Source: Dermacentor variabilis (lineage: Eukaryota > Arthropoda > Arachnida > Ixodida > Ixodidae). Taken from it: a stretch of 64,000 bases of DNA. Made by a program: the position numbers and the translations under genes. The stretch lies in assembly GCF_050947875.1 (NCBI RefSeq), contig NC_134571.1:230836024-230900023 (forward strand), written 5' to 3'. The notes under the pieces were generated by a model. That model saw only the letters and a program-made list of their open reading frames with translations. It was not told where the DNA came from and did no database searches. Positions 9,945-20,448 of this stretch are shown piece after piece. Every line of letters begins with the position of its first letter. Position 1 is the first letter of the stretch.

Positions 9945-10850
9945 GAGAGAGAGAGATGCAAATGAAAGAAAGGCAGGGAGGTTAACCAGAGTTAAGACCT
10001 CTGGTTTGCTACCCTGCACTAGGGGAAGGAAAAGGGGAAGTAAAGACGGAAAGAAGAGCGTGACAAAAATAAAAAGGTGAGAAAAAAAAATATGACAGGG
10101 GCGGAAGGGGATCATTATAGTCTTTCTAATAGGCCACTGTTACGTAAAAAGGTTGACAAAGCTTTGACCGACTTTAGCTACGATGACAGTTAATGTCGGC
10201 ATTCGAAGACTGACTGTTCTGAAAGTGGCCTGTGGTCAAGGCATGCCAATGCGGTCGCTAGTGACAGCCGGTACGCGCTGTATCGAGGACAGTGGCAAAG
10301 TACATGTTCAATAGTCTCCTCACTGCCACAGTGACTGCAAGCCGTGCTGTCATCCACACCGACTCGGAAGGCGAAAGATCTTGTGTAGGCGACACCAAGC
10401 CACAGTCGGCAAAGTACTGCTGTCTCGAGTCGAGAGTCCAGATGGGGGTCTAAGTCGAAGGGATGGGCCCAGTCAGTGTAGACGTGTGTGCTTCAAGCTC
10501 GGCGTGTTCCATAAGCTTCTGATGGCTTCATTTGCAAGCACACAAATTTTTATTGCGGTGTCTGTTCTTGAGAATGGAATGGAGTCTTGAAAGCGCTCCT
10601 CATGTGCAGATTGTGCTGCTGCATCGGCATGTTCATTGCCCATTATGCCACAGTGGCTTGGAATCCAGTGTAACGTGATGTTGTGTCCTTGCTCGACAAA
10701 GTGGTGAAGCAGCAGCCCGATTTCTAGAACTAATTGTTCGTGCGGTCCTTGGCGTAAGGCAGAAACCAAACAATGAAGAGCAGCCTTGGAGTCACTGAAC
10801 ACACTCCATTTCTTGGGTAGTAGTTGCTTCATATGTGCTCAAAGTAGACA
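9945..10850 (-). mobile_element. LINE 3' fragment (I-like, RNase H plus zinc knuckle)
   Basis: On the minus strand a 5'-truncated non-LTR retrotransposon retains an RNase H domain and, downstream, a cysteine motif. The 3' end falls at a run of GA dinucleotides near 9946-9957. RNase H is present in I, R1-like and related LINE clades, which is the basis of the clade call. Confidence 0.7.
10473..10832 (-). pseudogene. LINE RNase H domain fragment
   Basis: The frame contains FSDSKAAL near residue 15 (second acidic motif) and LHWIPSHCGIMGNEHADAAA near residues 54-73, the conserved His and final Asp region of LINE RNase H. The first Asp motif lies upstream and is absent. After the stop at 10473, sequence resemblance resumes in another frame from about 10440 to 10150, with CSHCGSEETIEHVLCHC, a C-terminal CCHC motif of I-type LINEs. 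Frameshifts and 5' truncation make it inactive. Confidence 0.75.
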
Positions 10851-10939
10851 TAGCTTTGGAAGTGTTTCCACATAAACTCATGGGGTGTGCTTAATAACCC
10901 ATTGTTCCCTGATCGGTTTCCTGGTGCATTTCATCATCA

Positions 10940-11790
10940 CCACCAGCCTATTTGATGTGCACTGCAGGATGAAGGCCTCTCCCTGCTATCTCCAATCCTG
11001 TACCAACCGATTCCAGCTAGTGCCTGCGAATCTCTTAATTTCATCACCCAGTCTTCTGCTGTCCTTGACTGTGCTTTCTTTCTCTTGGCACCCATTCTGT
11101 AACCCCTCTAACCTACGCATTACATGACCTGCCCAGCTCCATTTGTTTCTCTTAATGTCAGTTAGAATATCGGCTATCCTTGTTTGCTATCTGATCCACA
11201 CCGCTCTGTTCTTGTCTATTAACATTATGACTAACATTCTTCGTTCCATCACTCTTTGCGCAGTCCCTAAATTGTTTTCGAGCTTCTGTGTCAGTCTTCT
11301 AGTTTCTGCCCTATATGTCAGCACCGGTAGAATGCATTGATTGTACACCTTTCTTTTTAATGATATTTGTAAGCTTCCAGTCAGGACCTGACAATGTCTG
11401 CCGAGTGCATTCCAACCCATTTTTATTCTTCTGTAAGTTTCCTTCTCATGATCAGGGGCCCCTGTAAGTAATTGACCTAGCTAAATGTACTCCTTCACAG
11501 ACTCTAAAGGCTGAATGGCGATCCTGAACTATTGTCCCCTTGCCCGGTTATTCATCATTATCTTTGTCTTCTGCACATTAATGTTCAACCCCACTCTTAC
11601 ACTCCCTCTGTTAAGTCCTCAATCATTTGTTGTAACTTGTCCCCGGTGTTGCTGAACAAGACAATGGGATCTGAAACCCAAAGGTTGCAGAGATATTCAC
11701 CGTCGATCCTTACTCCTAAGCCTCCCCAATTTAATAGCTTGAATACTTCTTGCAAGCACGCAGTATAGCATTGGAGAGATAAGCGTAAGT
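10940..11790 (-). pseudogene. RTE-type LINE fragment, RT to 3' end
   Basis: Minus-strand pieces match an RTE/BovB-like polymerase. At about 11700-11610, GVRIDGEYLCNLWVSDPIVLFSNTGDKLQQM appears in overlapping form, where the family normally has a FADD RT active site; here those positions read VSDP, so catalysis is lost. At 11420-11187 comes the post-RT region with CILPVLTYRAETRRLT. Further down, fragments of the NKWSWAGHVMRR motif occur near 11150-11100 in other frames. The 3' end is at the CATCATCATCACCACC run near 10930, the remains of a (GAT)n tail. Confidence 0.65.
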
Positions 11791-12129
11791 GGAATATGTA
11801 AAATGCAAACATATGAGAGCATTAGGAACCATAAAAAATGATCTAAACATTGAGCAGAAACAAACAAAAAAAATAAAGAAAGAAAGAAAAGATAAACGAA
11901 GTTTATACAATATTTGGTAACGTGAAAAACACATAACCTAAATTCCAATGTAGACAATCAGTACCCATCAGAACACGAGTTTAAGGATACAATCAAATGA
12001 TGATTTAGGTAAGCAACCTACATAGATACATATCAGATGAGACGGAATGAATTTTATACAATGCCAAGCGCATGAAAACACTGTTTAAGTAAATATTCAA
12101 GCAAATGTGGGTTCGGACAGGTTGACACA

Positions 12130-12785
12130 CTCAAAAAAGGTTAGCAGTGCAGCATGAGATGATAATTCCGTAAGCAAGACAATGTTTGAAGGAAGCGAGT
12201 TTCATTTAGCAACAGATAAAACTAGAGGCTAATTTTGATAAGCGTTAGTCCTAGAAAATATAGGTTTTACTTTATGAACATGGTCTGTGCGGGTCGAGAT
12301 GTGGGGAGGGAGAAGAATATGGACTCGAGCGAATGCAATGTTGCTGTGGTAAAGGCTATGGAAGAAGGACAACCATGATAATTTCCTGCGCATGTCAAGT
12401 GAAGGAAGATTAAGTAATCCCTTTAAGGCGGACACACTTTGATATCGAGAGTATGAAGATGAACCGCGCAGCTTTATTTTGAACCGATTCAAGTAGGTTT
12501 GTGAGATTAGAGTGATGGGGGTTCCAAATTATGGATGCACATTCTAAAGAGGGCCTGGTAAGAGAACTGTACGCATGCAGTCTGGTATCTGTGTTCACAA
12601 GGCGTAAGTGCCGTATCAGGAAACCAAGTTTTTTGCATGCTTTTGTAATGATGTGTTCAATGTAAGCATTCCAGCTTAAATTGGAGGTAAGCAGGACACC
12701 CAAGTACCTGATTGAAGATACTGAGTCAACAGCAGTACCTCGTATTGCATACTGGTCAGAGGTAGGTCGAGTTATCAAAGCAAAT
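12130..12785 (-). pseudogene. CR1/Jockey-like LINE, C-terminal part of polymerase
   Basis: A frame from 12778 contains SIRYLGVLLTSNLSWNAYI (the KYLGV motif just after the RT palm), then RPSLECASIIWNPHH, the conserved LEYASxVWxP motif. Near 12470 the frame shifts and continues in 12492-12229 with RYQSVSALKGLLNLPSL. Weak resemblance continues to about 12130. This is the region between palm and C-terminus that holds the template and has no catalytic residues. It is inactivated by the frameshift. Confidence 0.7.
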
Positions 12786-12811
12786 TTTATGTGTTTAGTT
12801 TTGGCTATGTT

Positions 12812-13189
12812 CTACTCAAAAGGGTTCTACTCAAATTGAGGATGACGCAACGAGCTATGGAAAGAAGAATGATAGGTGTAACGTTAAGGGATAAGAAAAG
12901 AGCAGATTGGGTGAGGGAACAAACGCGAGTTAATGACATCTTAGTTGAAATCAAGAAAAATAAATGGGCATGGGCAGGACATGTAATGAGGAGGGAAGAT
13001 AACCGATGGTCATTAAGGGTTACGGACTGGATCCCAAGGGAAGGGAAGCGTAGCAGGGGGCGGCAGAAAGTTAGGTGGGCGGATGAGATTAAGAAGTTTG
13101 CAGGGACGGCATGGCCACAATTAGTACATGACCGGGGTTCTTGGAGAAGTGTGGGAGAGGCCTTTGCCCTGCAGTGGGCGTAAGCAGGC

Positions 13190-13254
<65 letters not shown>
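12812..13254 (+). mobile_element. RTE-type LINE 3' fragment nested in another LINE
   Basis: A plus-strand, strongly 5'-truncated RTE copy of 443 bp. It encodes RNKWAWAGHVMRR-like sequence and ends in a (GAT)n tail. Both sides carry ATGTT (12807-12811 and 13255-13259), a candidate target-site duplication that partly overlaps the tail and is therefore ambiguous. Removing the insert with one ATGTT restores the reading frame of the host LINE exactly, which supports these boundaries. Confidence 0.8.
12818..13183 (+). pseudogene. RTE polymerase C-terminal fragment
   Basis: From about residue 10 of the frame opening at 12791 it reads KLRMTQRAMERRMIGVTLRDKK, then KNKWAWAGHVMRREDNRWS, WIPREGKRSRGRQKVRWADEI and RGSWRSVGEAFALQWA before the stop. 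This matches the C-terminus of arthropod RTE-like endonuclease-reverse transcriptases. The domain is a conserved post-RT extension. The copy has an intact frame here but lacks the endonuclease and RT domains. Confidence 0.8.

Positions 13255-13257
<3 letters not shown>
13189..13257 (+). repeat. (GAT)n microsatellite, LINE tail
   Basis: About 22 uninterrupted GAT/ATG units at the 3' end of the RTE fragment. RTE-type elements commonly end in short tandem repeats. Read as coding it yields long runs of Met or Ile, which are artefacts. Confidence 0.95.
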
Positions 13258-13955
13258 TTAATTTCCATCTGCCATGTGTCACACCAGTCAGTTAGTTTTG
13301 TTAAATCAGACTGTAGTACAGAGATGTCGGCAGGGCAGCTTATTTCATTATACAAGACGCAGTCATCTGCGAAGAGACGTATTTGCGAGGTAATATTAGT
13401 TGCGATGTCATTGATGTATATTAAAAATAGCGGACCAAGGACAAATTCTTGAGGAACTCCCGAACTGATGTCAGCGCGGTTAAAAAAGCAGTTGTTTAGA
13501 CTGATTACTTGAAATCTCTTCGTTAGGAACTCCCCAATCCATCGCATTGTGTTGTAGTTAAGCTGTAGGTTTCTAACTTTCAGTTTTAGTTGATTATGAG
13601 GTACCCAGTCGAAAGCTTTAGAAAAATCAATAAAAATGGTGTCTGTACTAATCAATCTGTGCAAAGAAATGTGAATATCTGTTACAAGTTCATATAGCTG
13701 CTTCTGACATGAGCGATTTTGGCGAAAGCCATGTTGGCTATTGAGGAGCAGGTTATTATCGTTAAGATAGGCTATAATGTGAGAGTATAGGATGTGTTCC
13801 AGTAATTTGCAACAAATAGATGTCAGTGATATAGGTCTGTAATCATTAGGGTCTGCCGTGTCACCAGATTTAAACGCCGGTATTACTAATGCTGATTTCC
13901 AATCTTCCAGTGGGCACCCCGTATCTAGTGATTGCTGAAATATTAGAGATAACAA
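13258..13955 (-). pseudogene. CR1/Jockey-like LINE reverse transcriptase domain
   Basis: The minus-strand frame contains the main RT blocks in order: KSGDTADPNDYRPISLTS, QHGFRQNRSCQKQL, FIDFSKAFDWVPH (first Asp), SSGVPQEFVLGPLLF-like sequence with FV in place of SGPQGS-type residues, and IRLFADDCVLYNE (active-site FADD retained). The domain is ended at about 13258 by the RTE insertion. Several substitutions in otherwise invariant positions (AFDWV for AFDRV, PQEFV for PQGSV) suggest an old copy. It would have synthesised cDNA by target-primed reverse transcription. Confidence 0.8.
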
Positions 13956-14090
13956 ATCTGAAGAGTAGTGCGAAGTTAATTTTAGAAGTTTAGCACTTAT
14001 ACCGTCAGGACCTGGGCTGGTTTTATGAGGAAGCCTGTCAATTGCACGAGAGACACCATGCTCCGATATTATGATGGATGAAAAAGGGAA

Positions 14091-14357
14091 TTAAATAGAT
14101 GGTTGTTCAAGTATGTGAGTGTTATCAAGCGGCCGTTTGTGAGTAAAAACCGCGGAGAAGCATTTGCTAAATAGCTCTGTGCTATCTCTTGTGTTAAGCA
14201 CTGCTCCGCTTTCAGAAATTAGTAAGGGAGCAGTAGGATTTGGTTTTGGGTTAACTACCTGTGAAAACTTTTTCGGATCAGTTTTTATCATATTGGGAAG
14301 AGTGCAATTAAAAAACTTGTCTTTAGCTTCAAGAATTGTAGTTTCTGTATGGCGCAC
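14091..14357 (-). pseudogene. LINE linker between endonuclease and RT
   Basis: The frame reads MRHTETTILEAKDKFF, then DPKKFSQVVNPKP and NTRDSTELFSKCFSAVFT. This matches the segment just before RT in CR1/Jockey-type elements, where DPKKFW and LNxYFxSVFT motifs are typical. It is separated from the RT block by a frameshift and stop near 14090. Confidence 0.6.
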
Positions 14358-14639
14358 TATGGTTTTGTAATTTCACCAGTCTTCTGGAGCATTTGTTCGG
14401 GCAGCTTTTCTGAGCTCTCTTTCTTACTTGTTTATGCACTTGTTCACTTCGCGGTTAAACCATGGATCGTTCTGCCTTGAGCTGATGGTCATTTTTGGTA
14501 TACATGTAGCTTCAACTTCATGTTCCATGAGTTCATGGAAGAGCAGACACTGCTCAGATTTTTCTCTTTCCCTGTAGCTCTTACTTTGTTTGACATGTTC
14601 GACTTGACTGCGAGCTACATTCTACTTCCATGCTTCCTC

Positions 14640-15394
14640 AGTCGTCATGAGTGCTCCAGGCTGACTAAGCATTCGGCCATATTTGGTGCTCATTCACAGT
14701 GGCGTTCAAGAGGGCTGCCATCCTTTGCGCCGAAGAAACAATCACTGCACAGCGGGCCGCAAGTTCGATGTTTCTGAAGGGTGGTGCAAGAGTGGCGACA
14801 GCAGTGATGCAAAATTTTCACCTGTGACGACAAGCGAAGAATTTCCCACGGGCCGAAGTTAGGACGCTTTCCGGAGCTGTAAGGCCAAGCTTAAGCGTAC
14901 GTTGCTGAAATGCGTGATCGGTCCCTGCCAGTGAAGTGCGACATGGTGATGAAACAAGCCCGGATCTTCGCCTTTTAAGGACCTGGTCCACCGTAAGTGC
15001 AACATGTGGCTGGCGGCAGAAGACCGCAAACTTACGCCAACCGGATCTGTCAAAAGAGCACACCAGACCTGTCAAAAGAGCCTCCATGACGACTGTGTGT
15101 GGTTCGGTGCATTCGGCATGGGCTGCTGTTCCACAAAATGTCGTAGTGCGGTCGTTTGCCAAATGTGGAATTTCGCTGGACGTCGACACGCTGTGGGACC
15201 GGAGCAGCAGTGATGATGGAAGCACCAGTGAGGACAATGGCACAAGTGAAGACGAGTAGTCCAGTGACCACGCCAGCTACGAATAAACTTTCGTAATAGA
15301 ATGCGCCCTCGGGTATGCTCTTTCTTTCGTCTCTGTCACACGCGATATGGTAGGGTCGACTTACATTCCAGTCAACTTACAGTCGTGTAGATAT
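14640..15394 (+). pseudogene. Tigger/pogo-like transposase remnant
   Basis: The plus strand holds pieces of one transposase in three frames. Around 14700-14790 is a degraded helix-turn-helix with RAASSMFLKG- and RKFDVSEGW-type reading. At 14936-15259 comes a C-terminal frame with SVHSAWAAVPQNVVVRSFAKCGIS and an acidic SSDDGSTSEDNGTSEDE end. In Tigger transposases the VxxSFKKCGIS motif lies after the DDE core. That core is missing, so this is an internally deleted copy. From 15340 the sequence (GTCGACTTACATTCCAGTCAACTTACAGTCG) looks like its right terminus, cut by the Gypsy 5' LTR at 15395. Confidence 0.6.
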
Positions 15395-15814
15395 TGACGC
15401 GTGTACTTATCTTTATCAGGCGACCATGTTTCGTCGCCTAACAAGTGTTATCGCACAGCGCGGGACGCGCCTGCACGTATCCGACGTTTCTGGAAAGTTA
15501 TCGATGCTTCTACCCGGCTGTCTGTTGTCGCCGAACCTTGTGTTATCTGATTTCATCGCGTAACACGAATGGTGTAGAACTTTGTGGAAGGCACGCGGGT
15601 CCGAACGACTAGTCTGGAACATTCGACGACTGCTCTATAAAAGCCGACGCGCTTGACCCGCTGATCAGATTTATGACGATCGCCGACTGTGTTCGCCGCT
15701 CTCGTTGTGCTTTAAGTGTAGCCTGTTTTGTGGGCACAGGTTCGCCGAATAAAAGCTAGTTTTTGCCTTTCACAGTATTGCTACTGTGTTCTTTGATGTC
15801 ACGACCACGTGACA
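15395..15814 (+). repeat. 5' LTR
   Basis: It starts TGACGCGTGTACTT and ends CCACGTGACA. Within it, TATAAAAG at 15636 is a candidate TATA box for element transcription and AATAAA at 15748 a polyadenylation signal, giving a U3-R-U5 order. The TG/CA ends and the direct repeat at 20025-20444 define the limits. Confidence 0.95.
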
Positions 15815-15832
15815 TCTGGTGGAGGTGCTTTG
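15815..15832 (+). promoter_or_regulatory. Probable primer-binding site
   Basis: Immediately after the 5' LTR the sequence reads TCTGGTGGAGGTGCTTTG. A TGG-starting stretch two bases inside the LTR boundary is where the 3' end of a tRNA primer normally pairs. The tRNA could not be identified by eye. Confidence 0.5.
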
Positions 15833-15953
15833 CGTTCATGTACCGGACGCCCCCACAAAGCCGTGACCCAAGCCCTCACTCGGAAGACACCAACGTCGCC
15901 AAGAACCAGCGAGGTAGCCCTAGCTGCAAGGACTGCCCCCGGAGCACGGACTT

Positions 15954-17078
15954 TTGCCTGAGACGACTAGGAAGATGGCCACCAAGTCCACCGCAATGGC
16001 AGCCCCAGCGTCACCTGTCGTGCTGCAGCAGCCCAGGGAGCCTCCGCTGTTCCGCGGTTCAACTTTCGAGGACCCGGAAAGCTGGCTTGAGACGTACGAG
16101 AGAGTGGCTACGTTTAACAACTGGAACAGCGACGACAAACTGCGATATGTCTTCTTCACATTGGAAGACGCGGCCAGGACGTGGTTCGAGAACCGAGAAG
16201 CCACCTTAACGACATCGGAACTTTTCCGAGGCGGCTTCCCGCAGACATTCGCAAACGTCGTACGCCGAGAACGAGCCCACGCGCTATTAGAAACCCGGGT
16301 GCAGCTACCTAATGAGACGACCGCGATCTACACGGAAGAAATGAACCGTCTCTTCCGCCACGCCGACCCTGAAATGCCCGAGGAGAAGAAAGTCCGCCTA
16401 CTGATGCGTGGTGTGAAGGAGGAACTTTTTGTCGGAATGGTACAAAGCCCACCGAAGACCGTCGACGAATTTCTTCGCGAGGCCACCAGCATCGAGAAGA
16501 CACTCGAGATGCGAAACCAGCAATTCGACCGCCGCACGAACTCGACAAACTACGCCGGAGTTCAATCACTGGCCACCGACGACCTGCGCGAGACTATCCG
16601 AGCGGTCATGCGGGAGGAGCTACAAAAGCTGTTCCCTTTATCACAGCCTCAAGTGGCTTCGATTGCCGACGCCGTGCGTGAGGAGCTCCAACAACAAATT
16701 GGAGTAGCCCCTGAATCGTCCCAGCCTGAGTCGCAAGCGATGACCTACGCCGCCGTCACACGCCGTCAAGGTCCCCCTCCGCGACCGCGCCAGGGCCCTG
16801 TCACGCCGCAGTTCCATCGTCCGCCGCCGCCACCGCCAGCACGACCACCCGTTGCCCAGCACACCTACGCGAGTAAGACGGACATTTGGCGCGCTCCTGA
16901 CCACCGCCCGCTCTGCTACCACTGCGGAGAAGCGGGTCACGTCTACCGACGATGTCCATACCGGGAGATGGGACTGCGAGGTTTCGCCGTGAACGCTCCG
17001 CGCCCGCAGCAAAGTGAACGGCCCTGCAATATCGCCGACTACCTCACCGCTACTCAGTGGAGCTCTCGACGACCGTAG
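15954..17078 (+). pseudogene. Gypsy Gag, truncated by a stop
   Basis: A 374-codon frame holds a retrotransposon gag domain (WLETYERVATFNNW near residues 42-55, then TWFENRE and the RRERAHALLETR region). It then has a proline-rich segment with PPPPPPARPP near residues 280-295, and one CCHC knuckle CYHCGEAGHVYRRC near residue 321 (16914-16955). Gag forms the cytoplasmic particle that packages RNA. After the TAG at 17076-17078 the same frame continues with Arg/Ser-rich sequence (RYLSPQRRSYTGPARGRS) typical of the Gag tail, so the stop is a premature mutation. Confidence 0.85.
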
Positions 17079-17450
17079 CGTTCGCCATCACCAGGCCGCT
17101 ACCTGTCGCCACAGCGCCGATCATACACTGGCCCAGCCCGGGGCCGGTCAGCGAGCCCATATCCGGAAAACTAAAAGCAGCAACCGATGGAGGTGCGGTT
17201 GCTGTTCGTCGAACTGACGAAGAATCTCCGCCGACGACGAAGACACCGAAGAAACTACCTCAACGACATAACGACACACCGCCGTCCCGACGAAATCCGG
17301 AAGCCAAGACTACACCGATGAAAGACGACTTGACGACGCGAAATTCCAACTTCAGTTCAACACGACGCAGCCGTGATCCGACGCCAAGACCTAACTGCAA
17401 CGCAAGACAAAGAACTACTGACCTCGACGTGCTTCACGACGGCCACTGGT
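17079..17450 (+). pseudogene. Residual Gag tail and gag-pol spacer; protease missing
   Basis: This stretch encodes basic, proline- and arginine-rich sequence in all three frames and no DTG-containing protease. In intact relatives the protease and the start of RT lie here. The next conserved block begins in the middle of RT at about 17480. A short repeat, GTAAAGTCCTG, occurs twice at 17458-17480, at the likely deletion junction. Confidence 0.7.
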
Positions 17451-17873
17451 AAAGAAAAAAGTCCTGGTAAAGTCCTGGTAAAGAAAAAGGACGGAACCCT
17501 ACGCTTCTGCGTCGATTATCGTCGACTGAACAAGATCACGAAGAAGGATGTGTACCCCCTTCCACGGATAGACGACGCATTGGATCGGCTCTGCAACCCT
17601 AAATACTTCTCGTCGATGGACCTCAAGTCTGGCTACTGGCAAATAGACGTCGACGAGAGAGATCGCGAAAAGACTGCCTTCATCACGCCACGCGGCCTCT
17701 ACGAGTTCAAGGTCATGCCATTCGGACTGTGCTCGGCACCTGCAACCTTTCAGCGCGTCATGGACACGTTGTTAGCCGGACTGAAGTGGCAGACGTGCCT
17801 TGTTTACCTGGATGACGTCGTTGTCTTCGCCGGAAATTTCGACGATCACTTAGGCGGCTTGCGACAGTGTTAG
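17373..17873 (+). pseudogene. Gypsy Pol part 1: reverse transcriptase core
   Basis: Recognisable RT sequence starts around residue 35: [20 protein letters not shown], then [13 protein letters not shown] (first catalytic Asp), [20 protein letters not shown] and [13 protein letters not shown] (YLDD active site). It therefore lacks only the N-terminal fingers of RT. The frame ends at a TAG at 17871 because of a one-base shift near 17852; the protein continues in the next frame at 17867. The domain copies element RNA into cDNA within the particle. Confidence 0.85.
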
Positions 17874-19924
17874 AAGCCATCAAGTCATCAGGGCTCACTC
17901 TGAAGCCGGAAAAGAGCCGCTTCGCTTACGATGCGCTTTTGTTCCTAGGCCACATGATCTGCAAATCAGGAGTACGCCCCGACCCACAGAAGACAGCTGC
18001 CATCGCAAAGTTCCCGCAGCCAACCGACAAGAAGGCAGTGCGCAGACTCCTTGGCATGTGTGCCTACTATAGGAGCTTTGTCAAGGACTTTTCACGCATT
18101 GCGGAGCCGCTAACGCATCTAACCAAATGTGATGTCGCGTTTAAGTGGGAAACTCCGCAGGCCAAGGCATTTCAAGAACTCAAAGGACGCATGCAGTCGC
18201 CGCCGGTACTTGCAAACTTCGACGAGGACGCCGATACCCAAATCCACACTGAAGCCAGTAGCCTAGGCCTCGGTGCCGTCCTAGTCCAGAGGAAAGAAGG
18301 ACTTGAAAGGGTGATATCGTATGCTAGCCGGTCGCTGTCAAAAGCAGAAAGCAACTATTCTACGACTGAAAAGGAATGCCTCGCCATCATTTGGGCAACA
18401 GCTAAATTCCGCCCTTACCTCTATGGCAGGCCATTCAAAGTCGTCAGTGACCATCACGCATTGTGTTGGCTAGCTAACTTAAAGGACCCTTCAGGACGGC
18501 TGGCGCGGTGGAGCCTCAGACTACAAGAATATGACGTCATGGTAATATACAAGTCCGGAAGAAAACACTCCGACGCCGACTGCTTATCGCGCGCCCTCAT
18601 CGATCCCCCACCGCAAGACAACGAGGACGACGACGCCTTCCTTGGTATAATAAGCGCTGAAGACTTCACTAAACAGCAACGAGCAGACCCAGAGCTAAAA
18701 GGCCTCGTCGAGTATTTGGAAGGGAACACCGACGTTGTCCCTAGGGCATTTAAGCGCGGGTTGTCTTTGTTCACGCTACAGAACAATGTGCTCGTGAAGA
18801 AGAACTTCTCACCAGTCCGCGCCAGCTACCTTCTTGTTGTACCGTCAGCGCTGCGTCCAGAAATACTGCACGCCCTACACGTCGATCCAACCGCTGGGCA
18901 CCTCGGATTCTCCCGGACGCTGTCGAGAATACAGGAAAGCTATTACAGGCCGCGTCTGACCGCCGACGTCGCCTGTTATGTCAAGACATGCCGAGACTGT
19001 CAACGACGCAAGACACCACCGACAAGGCCAGCAGGATTACTACAGCCGATCGAACCTCCTCGCCGACCGTTCCAGCAGATTGGGATGGATTTGTTGGGGC
19101 CGTTTCCGATATCAACATCCGGGAATAAGTGGATCGTCGTGGCGACTGACTATCTCACCCGCTTTGCTGAAACTAAAGCTCTACCAAAAGGCAGCGCAGC
19201 CGAAGTAGCGAAATTTTTCGTCGAGAACATCCTGCTGCGATATGGTGACCCAGAAGTCCTCATCACAGACAGAGGAACGGCTTTTACAGCAGAGCTCACC
19301 CAAGCCATTCTGCAGTACAGCCAGACAAGCCACAGGAGGACAACGGCCTACCATCCGCAGACGAATGATCTCACGGAGCGCCTGAACAAGACCCTCGCCG
19401 ACATGCTAGCAATGTACGTCGACGTCGAACACAAGACGTGGGACGCGGTCCTGCCGTACGTAACCTTTGCGTACAACACGGCGGTGCAAGAAACAACACA
19501 GATCACGGCGTTTAAGCTGGTTTACGGCAGGAACCCAACGACAACACTTGACGCCATGCTGCCGCACGTAACTGACGAAGAGAATGTTGACGTCGCTAGC
19601 TATCTCCAGCGCGCCGAAGAAGCCCGACAGCTCGCCCGCCTGCAAATCAAGAGCCAGCAGAGGACCGACAGCCGACACTACAACCTCCGACGACGCTTCG
19701 TCAAGTACCAGCCCGGTGACCGTGTTTGGGTTTGGACCCCTATACGCCGACGAGGACTGAGCGAGAAGCTTTTGCGTCGCTATTTCGGACCGTACAAGAT
19801 CATCCGACGTATTGGCGCACTGGACTATGAGGTCGTGCCAGACGGAATTTCGCATTCACAGCGGCGCCGCACACGATCTGAAGTGGTCCACGTGGTGCGT
19901 CTGAAGCCCTTTTACGGACGCTGA
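17867..19924 (+). pseudogene. Gypsy Pol part 2: RT thumb, RNase H, integrase
   Basis: The 685-codon frame contains, in order: the RT thumb and connection (FLGHMICKSGV, YYRSFVKDFSRIAEPLTHL); RNase H at about residues 120-240, with IHTEASSLGLGAVL where the first catalytic Asp is normally found in HTDAS, then TEKECLAIIWA and SDHHALCWL; the integrase HHCC finger at about 335-385 (H, H, CxxC in TCRDCQRR); and the integrase core with GMDLLGPFP, LITDRGTAF and a TNDLTERLNKT Glu. It ends with the GPY/F module near residue 640. The D-D-E triad of integrase is intact. The D-to-E change in RNase H and NDLTE for NGLTE are atypical. It cannot be expressed with part 1 without a frameshift. Confidence 0.9.
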
Positions 19925-20010
19925 CGAACTTCCTTATTTTGTTGTTTTCTTTGCTACGAGTGCTTTTCTTTATTACTTTCGTTTGTTCGCAGCATCGGGT
20001 CGATGCTTTT

Positions 20011-20024
20011 TAAGAGGGGGGTAA
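20011..20024 (+). promoter_or_regulatory. Polypurine tract
   Basis: AAGAGGGGGGTAA lies directly before the 3' LTR. This is the expected place and composition of the primer for plus-strand cDNA synthesis. Confidence 0.8.
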
Positions 20025-20444
20025 TGACGTGTGTACTTATCTTTATCGGGCGACCACGTTTCGTCGCCTAACAAGTGTTATCGCACAGCGCGGGACGCAC
20101 CTGCATGTATCCGACGTTTCTGGAAAGTTATCGATGCTTCTACCCGGCTGTCTGTTGTCACCGAACCTTGTGTTATCTGATTTCATCGCGTAACGCGAAT
20201 GGTGTAGAACTTTGTGGAAGGCACGCGGGTCCGAACGATTAGTCTGGAACATTCGACGACTGCTCTATAAAAGCCGACGCACTTGACCCGTTGATCAGAT
20301 TTACGACGATCGCCGACTGTGTTCGCCGCTCTCGTTGTGCTTTAAGTGTAGCCTGTTTTGTGGGCACAGGTTCGCCCAATAAAAGCTAGTTTTTGCCTTT
20401 CACAGTATTGCTACTGTGTCCTTTGACGTCACGACCACGTGACA
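20025..20444 (+). repeat. 3' LTR
   Basis: It is 420 bp, the same length as the 5' LTR with 14 substitutions and no indels, starting TGACGTGTGTACTT and ending CCACGTGACA. The flank ATAT at 20445-20448 repeats the bases before the 5' LTR. Confidence 0.95.
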
Positions 20445-20448
20445 ATAT

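Larger units (their letters stand above)
11800..14500 (-). mobile_element. CR1/Jockey-like LINE, interrupted by an RTE fragment
   Basis: Three minus-strand blocks in order (14357-14091, 13955-about 13260, 12785-about 12130) are consecutive parts of one non-LTR polymerase. The gap between the second and third is an RTE 3' fragment in the other orientation. The 3' untranslated part may extend to about 11800. The 5' end is missing beyond about 14500. Confidence 0.75.
15395..20444 (+). mobile_element. Ty3/Gypsy LTR retrotransposon with both LTRs
   Basis: Two 420-bp LTRs (TG...CA) bracket gag and pol on the plus strand. The 4-bp target duplication is ATAT at 15391-15394 and 20445-20448. By direct comparison the LTRs differ at 14 of 420 positions, 13 of them transitions, so insertion is not very recent. 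The internal region is 4.2 kb and lacks protease. It landed at the end of a Tigger remnant. Confidence 0.95.

Noticed and set aside
13141..13452. Plus-strand ORF with a long Met run
   Set aside because: It is translation of the (GAT)n tail of the RTE fragment and the antisense of a LINE RT.
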